A model generated the notes under the pieces. That model had not been told where the DNA came from. It saw only the letters and a list, made by a program, of their open reading frames with translations, and made no database searches. This document shows positions 21,395 through 33,554 of a stretch of DNA of 64,000 bases, piece by piece. The stretch is from assembly GCF_964355755.1 (NCBI RefSeq), contig NC_092678.1, positions 22,798,365-22,862,364 of the forward strand, written 5' to 3'. The DNA comes from Antedon mediterranea (lineage: Eukaryota; Echinodermata; Crinoidea; Comatulida; Antedonidae). The position numbers and the translations under genes were made by a program. Every line of letters starts with the position of its first letter. The first letter of the stretch is position 1.

Positions 21395-23130
21395 GTATTC
21401 ATAGGAGGTGGCGATGATAGAGTTACACCATACGTTATTAAATTGATTTCTCCATTCATTATTAATCACCTTACGTTCTGTATTAATTCATCTTTTTCTT
21501 CAGGTAGTTTTCCCAATTATTTAAAGTTAGCAAAAGTTATTCCAATTTTCAAGAAAGGTAGACAAGATATACTTTCAAATTACAGACCCATTTCACTACT
21601 TAGTACCTTTTCCAAAATCATTGAAAAATTAATGTACTCCCGTCTCTATGAGTTCCTGGATTGCAATAACGTACTCTTTGCTCATCAATATGGTTTTCGT
21701 AAATCTCATTCCACTTCACATGCAATCCTTGATCTCATAAATAATGTAACAAACTCCTTTGAAAAAAGACAATTTTTGTTATCTGTCTTTGTTGACTTAT
21801 CCAAGGCCTTCGATATTATAGATCACCGTATACTTATTAATAAACTTAACAATTATGGAATCAGGGGTATTACCTTAAACTGGTTTCGTAGTTACTTAAG
21901 TATGAGGAAGCAATATGTCTCGTTTGGTAATTGTATATCACCAGAGGAGGAGATGACATGTGGGGTGCCACAAGGGTCGGTTCTTGGCCCTCTCCTTTTT
22001 TTAATTTACGTAAATGACTTATCCAGAGTCAGTGACACCCTCCATGTCATCTCCTTTGCTGATGACACTACACTATTTTTTTATCATTCAGATTTAAAAG
22101 TTTTATTTTCTATAGTTAATAATGAATTGTCAAAATATAATGACTGGTTCATCTCAAATAAACTCCTTATAAACTCCATGAAAACCAATTACATTCTTTT
22201 TCATACACAACGTCAATCGTTAGACCTTACTGATTACAATATATTTATTAATGGAGATAACATTAAACAAACGTCAGAGACTATGTTCCTTGGTGTTTTA
22301 ATCCAGGAAAACTTGAGATGGACCAGTCATCAGAATCATATTGCAAATAAAATTTCTAAAACAATTGGGATTATAAATAATCTTAAGCACACTTTTCCCC
22401 GGCGTATCCTTCTTTCATTATATAATACTTTAATTTTACCTCATCTTTATTATTGTAACATTATTTGGGCTGCAGACTATCCATCACATCTCGATAAACT
22501 TAATAAGCTGATTAAGCGTGCTATTAGAAATATTACTTTTACGTCTCGCATTACTCCATCTGAACCTTTATTTTATGAACTTAAGTTACTGAAGTTAGGT
22601 GATATACATAAATTGCAAAGTGCCTCTTTTGTCTTTCAATATTTTTCTAACAATCTTCCTTCTCCCATGATGAATTTATTTAACACTGCTGATTTCAACC
22701 ATGGTCATAATTTAAGAAGTACTGTTCATAAGTTTCAGTTAACTATTCCTTTTGTAAGATTAACTAGTTCTTCCCACTTTATTTATGTTTCTGGCCCTTT
22801 AATTTGGAATCAATTAGATACCAGTATTGTTAACTCTTCCTCTCTCCCAACTTTTCGTAAAAAACTTAAAAGTAATTTGTTATCATTGTACTCAAACTAG
22901 ACCTTCAAACTGTTTTTGTCATGAGTTTTTTATTTTATTTAATAATTACATACAAATGTATTTTTTTCTTTGGTTTATAGGTCTTGCGTGACAAGTATTC
23001 TCTTCTTGCAAGATCCTCTATTAATGGTATTTTTTTGTATTTTCTCATTATAAATTATCATTCTTTTTTTATTGTATTGTTTTACCATTGATAGAAACTA
23101 ATAAATGTTGAATTATTATTATTATTATTA
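21395..23130 (+). mobile_element. 5'-truncated LINE
   Basis: The element begins inside the RT domain (GGGDDRVTPYVIKL in frame from about 21404) and ends with AATGTTGAATTATTATTATT, an ATT-repeat tail near 23105-23130. 5' truncation of this kind is usual for target-primed reverse transcription. The RT differs clearly from the 10463-14137 LINE, so it is a separate family. Confidence 0.82.
21443..22900 (+). pseudogene. Reverse transcriptase, C-terminal part of LINE
   Basis: Uninterrupted frame of 485 codons with IPIFKKGRQ, NYRPISLLS, QYGFRKSHST, FVDLSKAFDIIDH, GVPQGSVLGPLLFLIYVNDL and the catalytic SFADDT. A C-terminal domain ending PLIWNQL follows. The N-terminal RT fingers and the endonuclease are missing. 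The lack of inactivating mutations suggests a fairly recent insertion. Confidence 0.85.
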
Positions 23131-23523
23131 TATAACAATAACACGTGAAGTAAAATATTTTAAAGAGACAATAAATTATAATCTTAAATAAGAGTTTAAA
23201 TGTTTAAAAAAAAATAACATTTTAAAATATAAGACCAGAATAGTTTATTTATTTAGATAAAATCGAGAATGGTAAATATTTTGTTCATGATACGTTGAGA
23301 TTTTAGGTACAGTATTAAAATATTTGCTAATACATTTTTTTTTTAATAGACCGATTTCTCTTTATTTTTCTTCTGAGTTATCAAGGCTATTCTATTACAC
23401 AAGTTTTTCGGTGTTAACATAAAGTATTTATTATAATTATTAAAATTAACTCTTTATTTAAAATTACCAATTAAAATCGGTAAGTCACAGTTTGTAAATA
23501 TAATTAATGTACTTTACTACATT

Positions 23524-23818
23524 CTCAGAAAATCATCGCGAGACCATTCTCCGCCAATCATCGCGAGACCATTCTTCTCCACCAATCATCGCGAGACCAT
23601 TCTCCGCCAATCATCGCGAGACCATTCTCCGCCAATCATCGCGAGACCATTCTCCGCCAATCATCGCGAGACCATTATTCTCCGCCAATCATCGCGAGAC
23701 CATTCTTCTCCGCCAATCATCGCGAGACCATTCTTCTCCGCCAATCATCGCGAGACCATTCTCCGCCAATCATCGCGAGACCATTCTCCGCCAATCATCG
23801 CGAGACCATTCTCCGCCA
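23524..23818. repeat. 25-bp minisatellite
   Basis: About 12 head-to-tail copies of a 25-bp unit, AATCATCGCGAGACCATTCT then CCGCC, some copies with 3 extra bases (TTC). Each unit contains the palindrome TCGCGA. The ORF with repeated RQSSRDHS across it is a repeat translation. A perfect TGACGTCA follows at 23847-23854. Confidence 0.85.
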
Positions 23819-24409
23819 TGATTAGTGGTAAACTTTTGCAGAGCTATGACGTCATACATCCACTCGTCAAATAGCGAACGCGCCAAATACCACTTCGTGA
23901 ACATGCCAGTCGCAGCGCATAGCATGGAATATCATAAAAATGACGTCGTAGTGTAGCAGTCGTCACAGTGGACGTGCAAAAAAAAATTTCATGAGGAACG
24001 TTGAAAAGACAATAAAAAGAAGTATACAATTACTATCCGTATCGTATGTTTATCTAACACAAGTATGACATTTTTGTGAATATTTCTTAAATAAAATTGT
24101 TTGTTAAAACCATGTTTGTTTGTATGTGATCACAACAATTAAGAATGTGTATTTATAATGTGGGTTCAAGAGAGGACATTTTTCTGATTAAAAAAAGATA
24201 TCCTTGTTAATATGAGACTCACTACAACAATGACTACAATATAATTACATTCAAATCACTAAATGGGAGAAAATCTTATTTTAGTGTGACTTTTAATTTT
24301 ATTTTGAAATTTATTTCAAAACATTATTACCCTTAAATTTTCAACTTTACTGAACATTTTAGCAGTATTGCAAAAAACCTGTTATTTACAACAACTGTGA
24401 ACTACTCCA

Positions 24410-25900
24410 CCCTATAATGTATATGTATTTACTATTTATTTATCTCAATTTATTCAATAACACTAAACTGTTCTTTCCATCAAATGTAGTCACTTGATGA
24501 CATTATTTTGCTGTATATTAATTACAGAATTAATTATAGAATCTTCATTTCAAGCTCTAGTTATATCATCTCATTAACAGAATAAATAGTTGAAAATAAA
24601 AATTTGATATTTTGTTGCTTAGTTTTCTGTACACATTATGCTTGGAATGAATCATTAAATTTGTTTTATGCATTTCAATTAACTGGTACTGGTTCAGGTA
24701 ACCGTCTACAAGATACATTCTGGTAGCTATTGACATAAAGTTGTTGATTGAATTTCTTCTTATAAACTAGTATCGCAGATTTTCATTTACAAAACTACAT
24801 TTGAGGTTATACAGACGTTTAATATAATGCCTATATGCCTTTACTTCGCCTCATCACAGATATTTCCCAATTTTGAAGTGTTTATTTTCAGAAGAATACG
24901 ACACATGTCAGTTTGTGTTGAGAATAAACGATTTTATTTTCCAAATTGTACAAGTTCTGATTAATTATGAAAATTTAAAAAAATATCTGAAATATACTGT
25001 CACCGTTTACATTTAAGAATTTAATTTGGGAAAACGTTGAATGCGGTAAAGCAACACAATGTATGTCAAAATAGTTTTGTCGTCTAAAGTGAATGTGCTG
25101 CCACCTATATTGTTGTGTTCACGCTTGAGTAAGCTCATTTGCATTCTTTCTTCACCAGATGTATTTTATGTTTATGGCGTTCCAGCCCACGTGTCTGAAA
25201 TGTGTTTACTATTGCTACGTTGTGCGGAAGTTGTTTAAAGAAATCTAGGCCGAACATTTGTCATGCCAGGACTCAAGGAGTGACTACGGGGTAAGCTTGC
25301 ATTAACTTATATTCCTTTTAATGTAGAATTATTAGGCCTAGCCACATTTTATTTATTACAGTACAATACAGTTAGCTTTAATGATACGCGTACGAGTAAA
25401 GTACAGTAGGGTCTGTCAATACTGTACGCATTCTTATAGTGTTCTTCCTTGTAGTCGGTAATGCGTGTAACATGAATATTCATATCACTACCTTATTGAA
25501 TATGCATGATTTCCGCATTTGCATACATACGGGAAAACATTGCGTAATGGACAGATATAAAGACCATTGACCAAGTTTAATAACAATAAACACAATTGTA
25601 CAATAAATCGAATCAAATTTAATTTAATCAAGTTATATTATACCCACAAAAAGAGAAAATACACACTCATAAAACGAATTTATAATTTAAAACGATTATA
25701 AAAACTAATAAAATGTATCCTCCGTTTATATAATCGATATTATAAATTAAAATATAAAAATATTGAGGCCCGATAACGATCGACGATAAATAGATAAATA
25801 TAGATTTGTCTTACATAAAACAAAATAGATTCAAAAGTTATCCTATACTTCTAGGATAAACAATAGGCCAATATCAATAATAATAAATAACAATAGTACT
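24410..25900 (+). repeat. Gene-3' flank block, copy 1 (candidate + strand first exon)
   Basis: One of three paralogous blocks (others 40660-41960 and 51530-52470), each just beyond the 3' end of a NACHT gene. About 25100-25300 is best conserved: CACCTATATT, then GTTCCAGCCCACGTGTCTGA (E-box CACGTG), then a plus-strand GTAAGC donor. It may be a promoter and first exon of a plus-strand transcript running antisense to the NACHT gene. No long ORF is conserved in all three copies. Confidence 0.45.
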
Positions 25901-26122
25901 TTTACATACCCTGTATTTAAAATAGATACAAAACAACAACAATTAGTAATGAACAACAGTAAGATTGTCTCCTGATACTTTACTTTAAAAAATACCATAA
26001 ATAATAGATAGGATCATTGAATATCCATCGATATTCAAGGTAGTATTTAAACGGAGTAAGCGACATTTTGATTCAATATACGAAACGCAAATACCGTAAT
26101 ATGTTATTTGAATAAATCTAGC

Positions 26123-28917
26123 TTAATTAGTTATGACTAAAGGTACAAAACATAAGAAAATATAATGGTTAAAATTAATAATAGAAAAAGTGAAATATAT
26201 CCTCATAAGAATAGAAGAATATAAGAAGATGTAGCTATAATTATTAAATATATTAAAACTAACTTTATACAAAATATTTAAAAGACGAAATAAATGCGCT
26301 TTAAATATAGTTTTACATTTAGTTTCTATATACCAACTGTAATAGTTCAACTCTTCTATTTCTAATGTTTTGTGATTTTCTTCAATTACTAAAACAAATG
26401 TTGGGATTAATGATGTACTGTAAATATTCGTAATGTCATTTCCATTGACAGATATCAGGTCACTTTTGATCATTATATGATTTTTATAACATTCACTTAG
26501 CATTTCATTTACAATAGTACCTGTTAAATTACAATTATACATAGAAAGATGTGTTAAGTTTGGAAATATAATCAATATAATAGCTAGTGTACTTCCGTTG
26601 ATTGATGATAGGTCAATGCCATCCAAAATAAGATTATTCCATCTAAATCTATAACGAGTAGGTGATATTAAAAGATCGTGTAATTGTTTCGCTGACATAT
26701 AATACCTGTCCCAAGTATCATACAGTTTGTATAATGTCTAATTTTTTCTTTACTTCGGTATCAATATATGAAAGATCAATTCCTTCTAAATTGATAAAAA
26801 TGTCTGATGATGTTAGATAGTTTATATCTAGTTCATTAAACATGTCACCTATTTGTTTGCTTGATAATTGAGAATTCGCCACAATGAAAGTTTCTAAATC
26901 TTTGGAAGTGTTTAATATACGACCTAATAGAGATCCATTGATAAACTCCGGATATTTGGTCTGAGACTAAAACTCTTCAATTTAACAAAAGCTTTACTAT
27001 GTTCACATCCTTCTAACATTGTGTTAATATGTGAACCACTTATATTATATTCCATATAACGTATGTGGAGCTCTTTTAAATTTGGAAAGTTTTGAATTAA
27101 TTTGCAAATCTGTGAGTCAATTGTAGTGTTATATTCGAAGGAATCAATAGTCCACCAAAAATTATGTACTTCCTCACCAAAACGATATTTTTTCCATTCG
27201 TCTGAGAGGATTTTAAGAGCTTTATCACCCCATTTATGAAGTAATTGTATCATACACCTACTGTTTCGACTTTGATCCAGATATCGTAAAAAGATTTCAA
27301 TGTGTGCTACTAACCTACCTACTTTACCAGATGACTCAATGTTTGATTCTTCTATGATTGATAATATAGTTTTAAATATTACCCGCTTGTTTGTAAAATC
27401 TGCAAACAATTTTATTTGTTGGAATAAGTGCAAATCTTTTTCATATAGCAACTTAAAAGAATTTTTAAAATTGTCAACATGCATTTTCATTTCTGATGAC
27501 ATATGTTTATCCAATGACTTCACTACATTTTGTTCGTGCTCTTGATTTACATATTTAAAATATTTTGAAAGCGAGTAATAATTTGAGGCCCTGTTTACCA
27601 ACCAGTGTCTCATCAATTTGTCTGCATCGAGACCTAGAAAACTAATGGTGAAAACTCTTACCATATGTAAATACGCGTTCGTCCTAAATTTCTCACATTC
27701 CTCAGAATCCAAAGTATCAATTTTGGTAAACAAGTAAAACCCGGCTAATGCTTCTGACAATAACGTGTGTTGATATCGATAGGTGTCCACATAATTATCC
27801 TGTACGATAGGATCTTCTTTGTAAACAAACCCAAAGTTTAGCAATAAGTCTACTAAAGTTTTATTTTTTGTAAGCTTATTTAATTCTGTTTCAGGAAAAG
27901 ATACTAAATTATTCTGTAAACTATTGTAACTAATGTTTCCTAATATTAGAATTGCATTTTTATACTCACTCGGAATTTTGTCGAAGTCTGTTACTGCGTT
28001 TGTAGTATCAGATCTGCCGCTGTATTGATTTATAAAGAAACGAAATATTTCTTTAAACAAATTTTGAAAATTATCTAGGTTTAGTTCTTTGTGTTGCCAC
28101 ATACTACACACTTTAAGCAACAAAAATGGTGATGAAAATAGTTCTAATATATATTTGTCATCACCACCCCAAAGATCTCTAGAATCAGAATCAAGTTTAA
28201 ACTTCTCAATTAATTTCTGACCCAGTTCTGGCTTTTCAATAGATTGGAAATATCTGTTAATATAGGGCTTTATGTTTTCTACATCGAATCCTTCCACTTT
28301 TACATGTACGCCATAATATTTATGTAAATGTTCAGTAAATCCCGGTCGTGAAGAAAGAATAACTGTACTGTTTTCCAATTCTTCTCTTTTTAATATCATT
28401 GGAATATCTACCCCAGATGTTAACTCATCTAATCCATCTATCAGAATAACTAATTCTTTGTCGTGATCTTCTATAAACGTTTTTATAATTGTTTGATTGA
28501 TATGGAGACCTATTCTACGAAAATGTATTAGTTTAACTTTATTAACTATTGTATCTGTGATAGTTTGACCTGGTTTGATGTCTCTGAGGTTTATGAAAAA
28601 TAATATTTTACCAGCAAACGTCATGTCAGAATTTTTCGCCCAGTTATAAGATATATATTGAAGTAATGTTGTCTTACCAATTCCCCCATTTCCAGTAATC
28701 AATACCTTACATGATTCTCTGGACTTTATAATACCCAGTAATTCTTGTACAGATGTGTTCTTTTCTTTATTCTCTACAGTAGTGTATAGTACTGGATAGG
28801 TAAACATCTGGGAAATATTATAAGTTTCAAAATGTGTTCTCCATATCGGTGGCCTTATCATTTCGTTCTTTAACGTTTCTTTCTGTTGTGCTGTTAAAAA
28901 TTTTCGAATAGTCTTAT
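26123..28917 (-). pseudogene. Gene C: NACHT-LRR exon with two frameshifts
   Basis: The exon opens after TTTTCAG as DKTIRKFL. NACHT is intact for about 660 codons: Walker A GNGGIGKTT, Walker B LVILIDGLDEL, SSRPGF and LSEALAGFYL. At about 26945, before FINGSLLGRIL, the frame shifts by one and the first frame ends at 26924. LRR coding continues in the next frame (FINEXT: FINGSLLG, SSKQIGDMFNELDINYL) until a second shift near 26715-26730. It then resumes as MSAKQLHDLL and runs to a stop at 26123 through a hydrophobic tail. Without correction the product is an NACHT protein lacking most of the LRR region and the membrane tail. Sequencing error is possible for each indel, but two in one region favour decay. 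Confidence 0.78.
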
Positions 28918-29018
28918 CTGAAAACACACAAAAAGAGAATATTATCTGTTGAAACACATATTAAATCTGAACGTGGAAAATAGTGAGCTTTATTGAAATC
29001 ATAGTTACAAATACATAC

Positions 29019-29105
29019 CTTCATCACTTTCTGTTAATTGTGTATCCGAAACTTGGCTTAAGAAACTGTTGAGTACGATGCCAATGATGATGATCAGCAG
29101 TACTA
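29019..29105 (-). CDS. Gene C: transmembrane-helix exon
   Basis: Exon of 87 nt, phase 1-1, acceptor TTTTATTAG, donor GTATGT. It encodes VVLLIIIIGIVLNSFL followed by a polar tail ending QLTESDE, which joins DKTIRK of the NACHT exon. Confidence 0.72.
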
Positions 29106-29545
29106 CTAATAAAATTATGATTTTTTTTTAATTGAAAAAAACAATATAAATGTAGACAATATCCACAACTCAAAAGTTTAACAATATTAACATCATTAGA
29201 ATATATACAAATACAAAGAATAATAAATAAAAATGTTAAAATCTAAATATAATTTCAATAAACTGTAAATATTCCAAACCATAATCTTTGTCACAACCAA
29301 AATACTGTATAATCAATTCTTTCTTCATTATGATTATAAACAGGAATAATACTCAAATATTGTTAAATAAGTTAATAAAAACATAATATTTAGTAGGTGC
29401 TAATTCAAAATATTGGCTAATATTGTCTATGACACTGAAAAATAATTTTTTTTTATGTTACTTGTGTCCCAAAATGCCTTATATACTGGCCTTGATCAGA
29501 CTGAGTTCGTAAGCAATGCAGAAAGCATGACATTAATTTATTTAC

Positions 29546-29866
29546 CTCTTTTATTGAATACCGGTGCTTGTGCCGGTGCTTGTGCCGGTGCTTGTGCCGG
29601 TACTTGTGCCGGTGCTTGTGCCGGTGCTTGTGCCGGTGCTTGTGCCGGTGCTTGTGCCGGTGCTTGTGCCGGTGCTTGTGCCGGTGCTTGTGCCGGTGCT
29701 TGTGCCGGTGCTTGTGCCGGTGCTTGTGCCGGTGCTTGTGCCGGTGCTTGTGCCGGTGCTTGTGCCGGTGCTTGTGCCGGTGCTTGTGCCGGTGCTTGTG
29801 CCGGTGCTTGTGCCGGTGCTTGTGCCGGTGCTTGTCCCGGTGCTTGTCCCGGTACTTGATCTGCTG
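29546..29866 (-). CDS. Gene C: Ala-Pro-Ala-Gln repeat linker exon
   Basis: A 12-bp minisatellite (GGTGCTTGTGCC on the plus strand, about 24 copies) appears to be protein coding. On the minus strand it lies between a branch-point-like TACTAAT with a CAGCAGCAG acceptor and a GTAAAT donor. The 321-nt exon is phase 1-1, like all its siblings, only in the frame that reads Ala-Gln-Ala-Pro repeats (start DQVPGQAPGQAP, end APVFNKR). That gives about 100 residues of flexible or extended linker between the DED pair and the TM helix. The His/Lys/Arg, Thr/Ser/Gly and plus-strand Cys/Val/Leu frames are repeat artefacts. Copy number is likely polymorphic. Confidence 0.55.
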
Positions 29867-32335
29867 CTGAAGTATGTATTCATATGTATTAGTATAAACA
29901 AAACATCTCCGTGACATATTGACATTTTAAGTTAAATAAAAGGATGCGACACCTCCTGTCGTATATCCTTTATCGCCTATAAAGATAAACACACAAACAT
30001 TGCTGTATGTTTACCGTACCACTCTACAGTTGAGTAATTTTTGTATATTTATACATGGGTGATCGAGTAACCTTTTCAACATTGTATAGGCCCTGCTTAG
30101 GTGATGGTCTTTTACTTAAATGTCAATAACTCATTTTCAATGAGGCCCATTCACATTCAATCGTTATCGTCTTAGTGTAAATGGGCCTTAAACAAACATA
30201 CTTATACTTCGGCACTAGAAACAGCGCCGGTAGCCTACACAAACTATAGTTTGAAAATGATGGACAATGATACAGCATCACGTTTTTTTAAAAATTGTAA
30301 TTAAAAATAAAAGCCTATAACACCTCTCTTCTGCTTGCACGATTTTCAATAAATATATAAACAAAACCATCCAATAATGTAAAACAAGATTGTTTAAATA
30401 TTGAAAATCGAAAACAAAATAACTAACTAAATATATTGGCGATGAAGAGACGATTATTTAACGTTACCGTGATTAGGTTACTTCACACCATCCCAACATA
30501 ATTCGAGTTAATTTATTCCTAGCATCTTTAATTAATTTATTTATGTTTTTTAAAGAAACATTTGTTAGTGTTGTTCAATATCCATACACTATTTAGGCCT
30601 ATATGGTTTGAGTGATATTGTGTGTCTTGACAAATGCGTAACTTAAACTGCCTGCGTGTCCCAGTACTTGATCCGCTGCTGAAGTATGTAGGCCTATTCA
30701 TATGTATTAGTATAAACAAAACATCTCCGTGACATATTGACATTTTAAGTTAAATAAAAGGATGCGACACCTCCTGTCGTATATCCTGTACCGGTACCGG
30801 CGCTGGTTCTAGTGCCGAAGTATAAGTTTGTTTAAGGCCCATTTACACTAGGACGATAACGATTGAATGTGAATGGGCCTTTAAACTTTGCAAATGAGTT
30901 ATTGACATTTAAGTAAAAGACAAGTTAAAGACCATCATAAATAGGGAGTTTTCGCAATCTTACGAATACGATAACAAAAACGCACACGTATTCGTTTTTC
31001 GTAAGCCAGTTAAAATCTGTTTCACATGGCAACGAAATATTGAGGGCGCCGTCCAAAATATGACTGGTAAATTTGAGCGAAGCGCTGGTACGTGTCGCTT
31101 GGTGCTTGGCTGCCTAAGCCTAGCGTAACATCAAAGCGAGTGAGGACTTTAAAAACTGCTATTTATCAAAATTGACCTGGCATTTTAGTAAATTACTTTA
31201 TTCAAATGCAAAATGTGCAAAATAGATCAAAAACTATACTCGTTTTGTAGTTACGAATATGACTGGTGATATTCGTCAACACGCACACGCTTTACGAATA
31301 TGAAATGGGGATCAGCTCAAAAGTTTCACAAATGTGTGACGTATCCGCCGTTTTCGTTATCGTATTCGTAAGGTTGCAAAAACTCCCTAATATACAAAAA
31401 TTACTCAACTGTAGAGTGGTACGGTAAACATTACAGCAATGTTTGTGTGTTTATCTTTATAGGCCTACACAAACTATAGTTTAAAAAAAATAATGGACAA
31501 TGATACAGCATCACATTTAAAAAAAATTATAATTATAAATAAAAGCCTATAACACCTCTTCTGCTTGCACGATTTTCAATAAATATATAAACAAAACCAT
31601 CCCATAATGTAAAACAAGATTGTTTAAATATTGAAAATCGAAAACAAAATAAAATACGATATGTACTAAATATATTGGCCATGAAAAGACGATTATTTAA
31701 CGTGACCGTGATTAGATTACTTCCTGTACACACCATACCAACAGAATTCGAGTTCATTTATTCCTAGCATCTTTAATGTGTTTATTTATGTTTTTTAAAG
31801 AAACATTGTTCGTTTTTTTCAATATCCATACATTATTTATATAGTTTATTCGATGTTGTGTGTCTTGACAAAAAGGGTGACTTAAGCCGCCTGTGCGGTA
31901 CTTATTAACGTGGCCCTTCTGTATTTGTTACGTGTAGTTAATATTATAGTTGTAATTCCTCATATTGATACTTTATAATCATAATCATAAGATGTTATCA
32001 CATAAAAAAACGAAAAAAGGGGAATGCATTAAACATTCTTTGGCATTCCATAGATACAGTTAAAAATAATCTGAATTATTAGTTTAGTGACTACCATACA
32101 CAACATCCGTATCAACTGATTGCCAGCGGAGCTAGACATCTGGTAATATTTGTATAGATAAATCTACACTTTCGAGGCAAAATAAACGGGATAAGACGGG
32201 ATAAATCGTAACATTATTATTATAATAGGTTAAATCAATATTAATATAAATTATCCACTGTAATTATGATGATGCAAACTGTCTAGCGCCCCCTATATTG
32301 TCCTAATTTATGCCATAATTAATCTCAATAATTAT
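29867..32335. repeat. Gene C intron: inverted and direct duplications
   Basis: The sequence just upstream of the repeat exon (29867-29965) is repeated at 30677-30787. A block at about 29985-30235 is repeated in inverted orientation at about 30800-31460, interrupted by the MITE. A block at about 30235-30560 is repeated directly at 31460-31800. Parts recur in gene E's first intron at about 56545-56900. No gene is seen. Confidence 0.55.
30944..31387. mobile_element. MITE with GGGAG...CTCCC ends and TA flanks
   Basis: 444-bp element whose ends are an imperfect inverted repeat of about 40 bp: GGGAGTTTTCGCAATCTTAC at the left, and its complement with a few changes at the right, both leading into CGTATTCG / CGAATACG. 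It is flanked by TA on each side (942-943 and 388-389 of the respective kb). No coding capacity. It splits one arm of the surrounding inverted duplication, so it inserted after that duplication formed. Confidence 0.65.
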
Positions 32336-32525
32336 TCATGATTTCTGCCTTAACTTGATAGGAGTAAAAACAAGGCCAACAGCCATTAAGTCGCGTGCTA
32401 CAATGCATAGTGATACCGGACCGACAGACAGACCGACAGACAGACCGACCGACCGACATAGTGAACTATACTGACCGAAATTACTAAACATGTTTAAAAA
32501 TGTTGAAATGTTTAAAAACATTTAT
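32336..32525. repeat. Inverted partial copy of the TIR repeat
   Basis: Reverse complement of about 9390-9590: contains CATAGTGATACCGGACC, GACC/GACA arrays, ATAGTGAACTATACTGACCG and the AAACATGTTTAAA stretch. It abuts the complete element at 32526. Confidence 0.5.
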
Positions 32526-33554
32526 ATTTTTAGTCGCGTGGAAGCGACTCTATAGTTCACTATGTCGGTCGGTCTGTCTGTCTGTCTGTCTGTCGGTCTG
32601 TCTGTCGGTCTGTCTGTCGGTCTGTCTGTCGGTCTGTCTGTCGGTCTGTCTGTCGGTCTGTCTGTCTGTCTGTCTGTCGGTCCGGTATCACTATGCGTTT
32701 TATCGCTTTATGACCTTATCTTGATATCAGTTTAATCTAGCTAAGTCAATTTTTCACAGAATATTCCTTATGGCCAGGAATCGATGTGGTTATGTTTTCA
32801 CGGTGCGCAATAAAAAATTACGCGGTCTACGCACGATTTAACGAAATCACGTTTGTAATCATATCTTAACAACCATGAATCACAATTAAATAAAATTTGG
32901 TACTCATAAATTTCAGGGCATAAATCATCATATGGCAATACAATTACGTGCGTAGCGCATGTAACGCATGCGTAAGCGCGCTTAAAATTTTCAAAATTTA
33001 TTTTCGATGAAATAAGAGTACGTTTCAGGCAATTTTAAGCGTTTACAAAATTGCCATGAGTGCGCAGATTTTTGCGCGCGCACTGCGCGTTAAATGTTAT
33101 TGCGCACTCTTCTTGCCCGATTTCTGTTTTCTTGACTTACTTTTCAACTCGAAATTACGTTATACAAGCACGTCAAAAGTGACAGGCCACGCACGTGTAA
33201 ATTAAAAAAATATAAATGTTTTTAAACATTTCAACATTTTTAAACATGTTCAGTAATTTCGGTCAGTATACTACTTATTACAAAAATGAATTTGAAAAGC
33301 ACAAGAGTAATATAAAGAAAACATGGGGTGTCATAAACTCATTATTAGGTAGGATGAAACATCAAGAAAACATAACCACATCGATTCCTGGCCATAGGAA
33401 TATACTGTGAAAAATTGACCTAGCTAGATTAAACTGATATCAAGATAAGGTCAGAAAGCGATAAAACGCATAGTGATACCGGACCGACAGACCGACAGAC
33501 CGACCGACCGACCGACATAGTGAACTATAGAGTCGCTTCCACGCGACTAAAAAT
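32526..33554. mobile_element. TIR element with GGTC/TGTC microsatellite arms
   Basis: Element of about 1.03 kb bounded by ATTTTTAGTCGCGTGGAAGC and its reverse complement. Each arm (over 200 bp) continues through TATAGTTCACTATGTCGG, a GGTC/TGTC array of different length on each side, CCGGTATCACTATGCG, and a unique stretch up to CATCGATTCCTGG-like sequence. The interior matches 8900-9390. No transposase is visible, so it is non-autonomous. Between about 33266 and 33350 it holds a short LINE-like coding fragment (YYKNEFEKHKSNIKKTW). Confidence 0.65.

Noticed and set aside
23524-23818. Regular direct repeats that might suggest a CRISPR array
   Set aside because: The units abut without spacers and the genome is eukaryotic; this is a minisatellite.
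29455-29914. Five overlapping ORFs on both strands across the 12-bp repeat (Cys-Arg-Cys-Leu, Val-Leu-Val-Pro, His-Lys-His-Arg, Thr-Ser-Thr-Gly and others)
   Set aside because: A 12-bp repeat without stops is open in all frames. Only the minus-strand Ala-Gln-Ala-Pro frame fits the family's splice phases.
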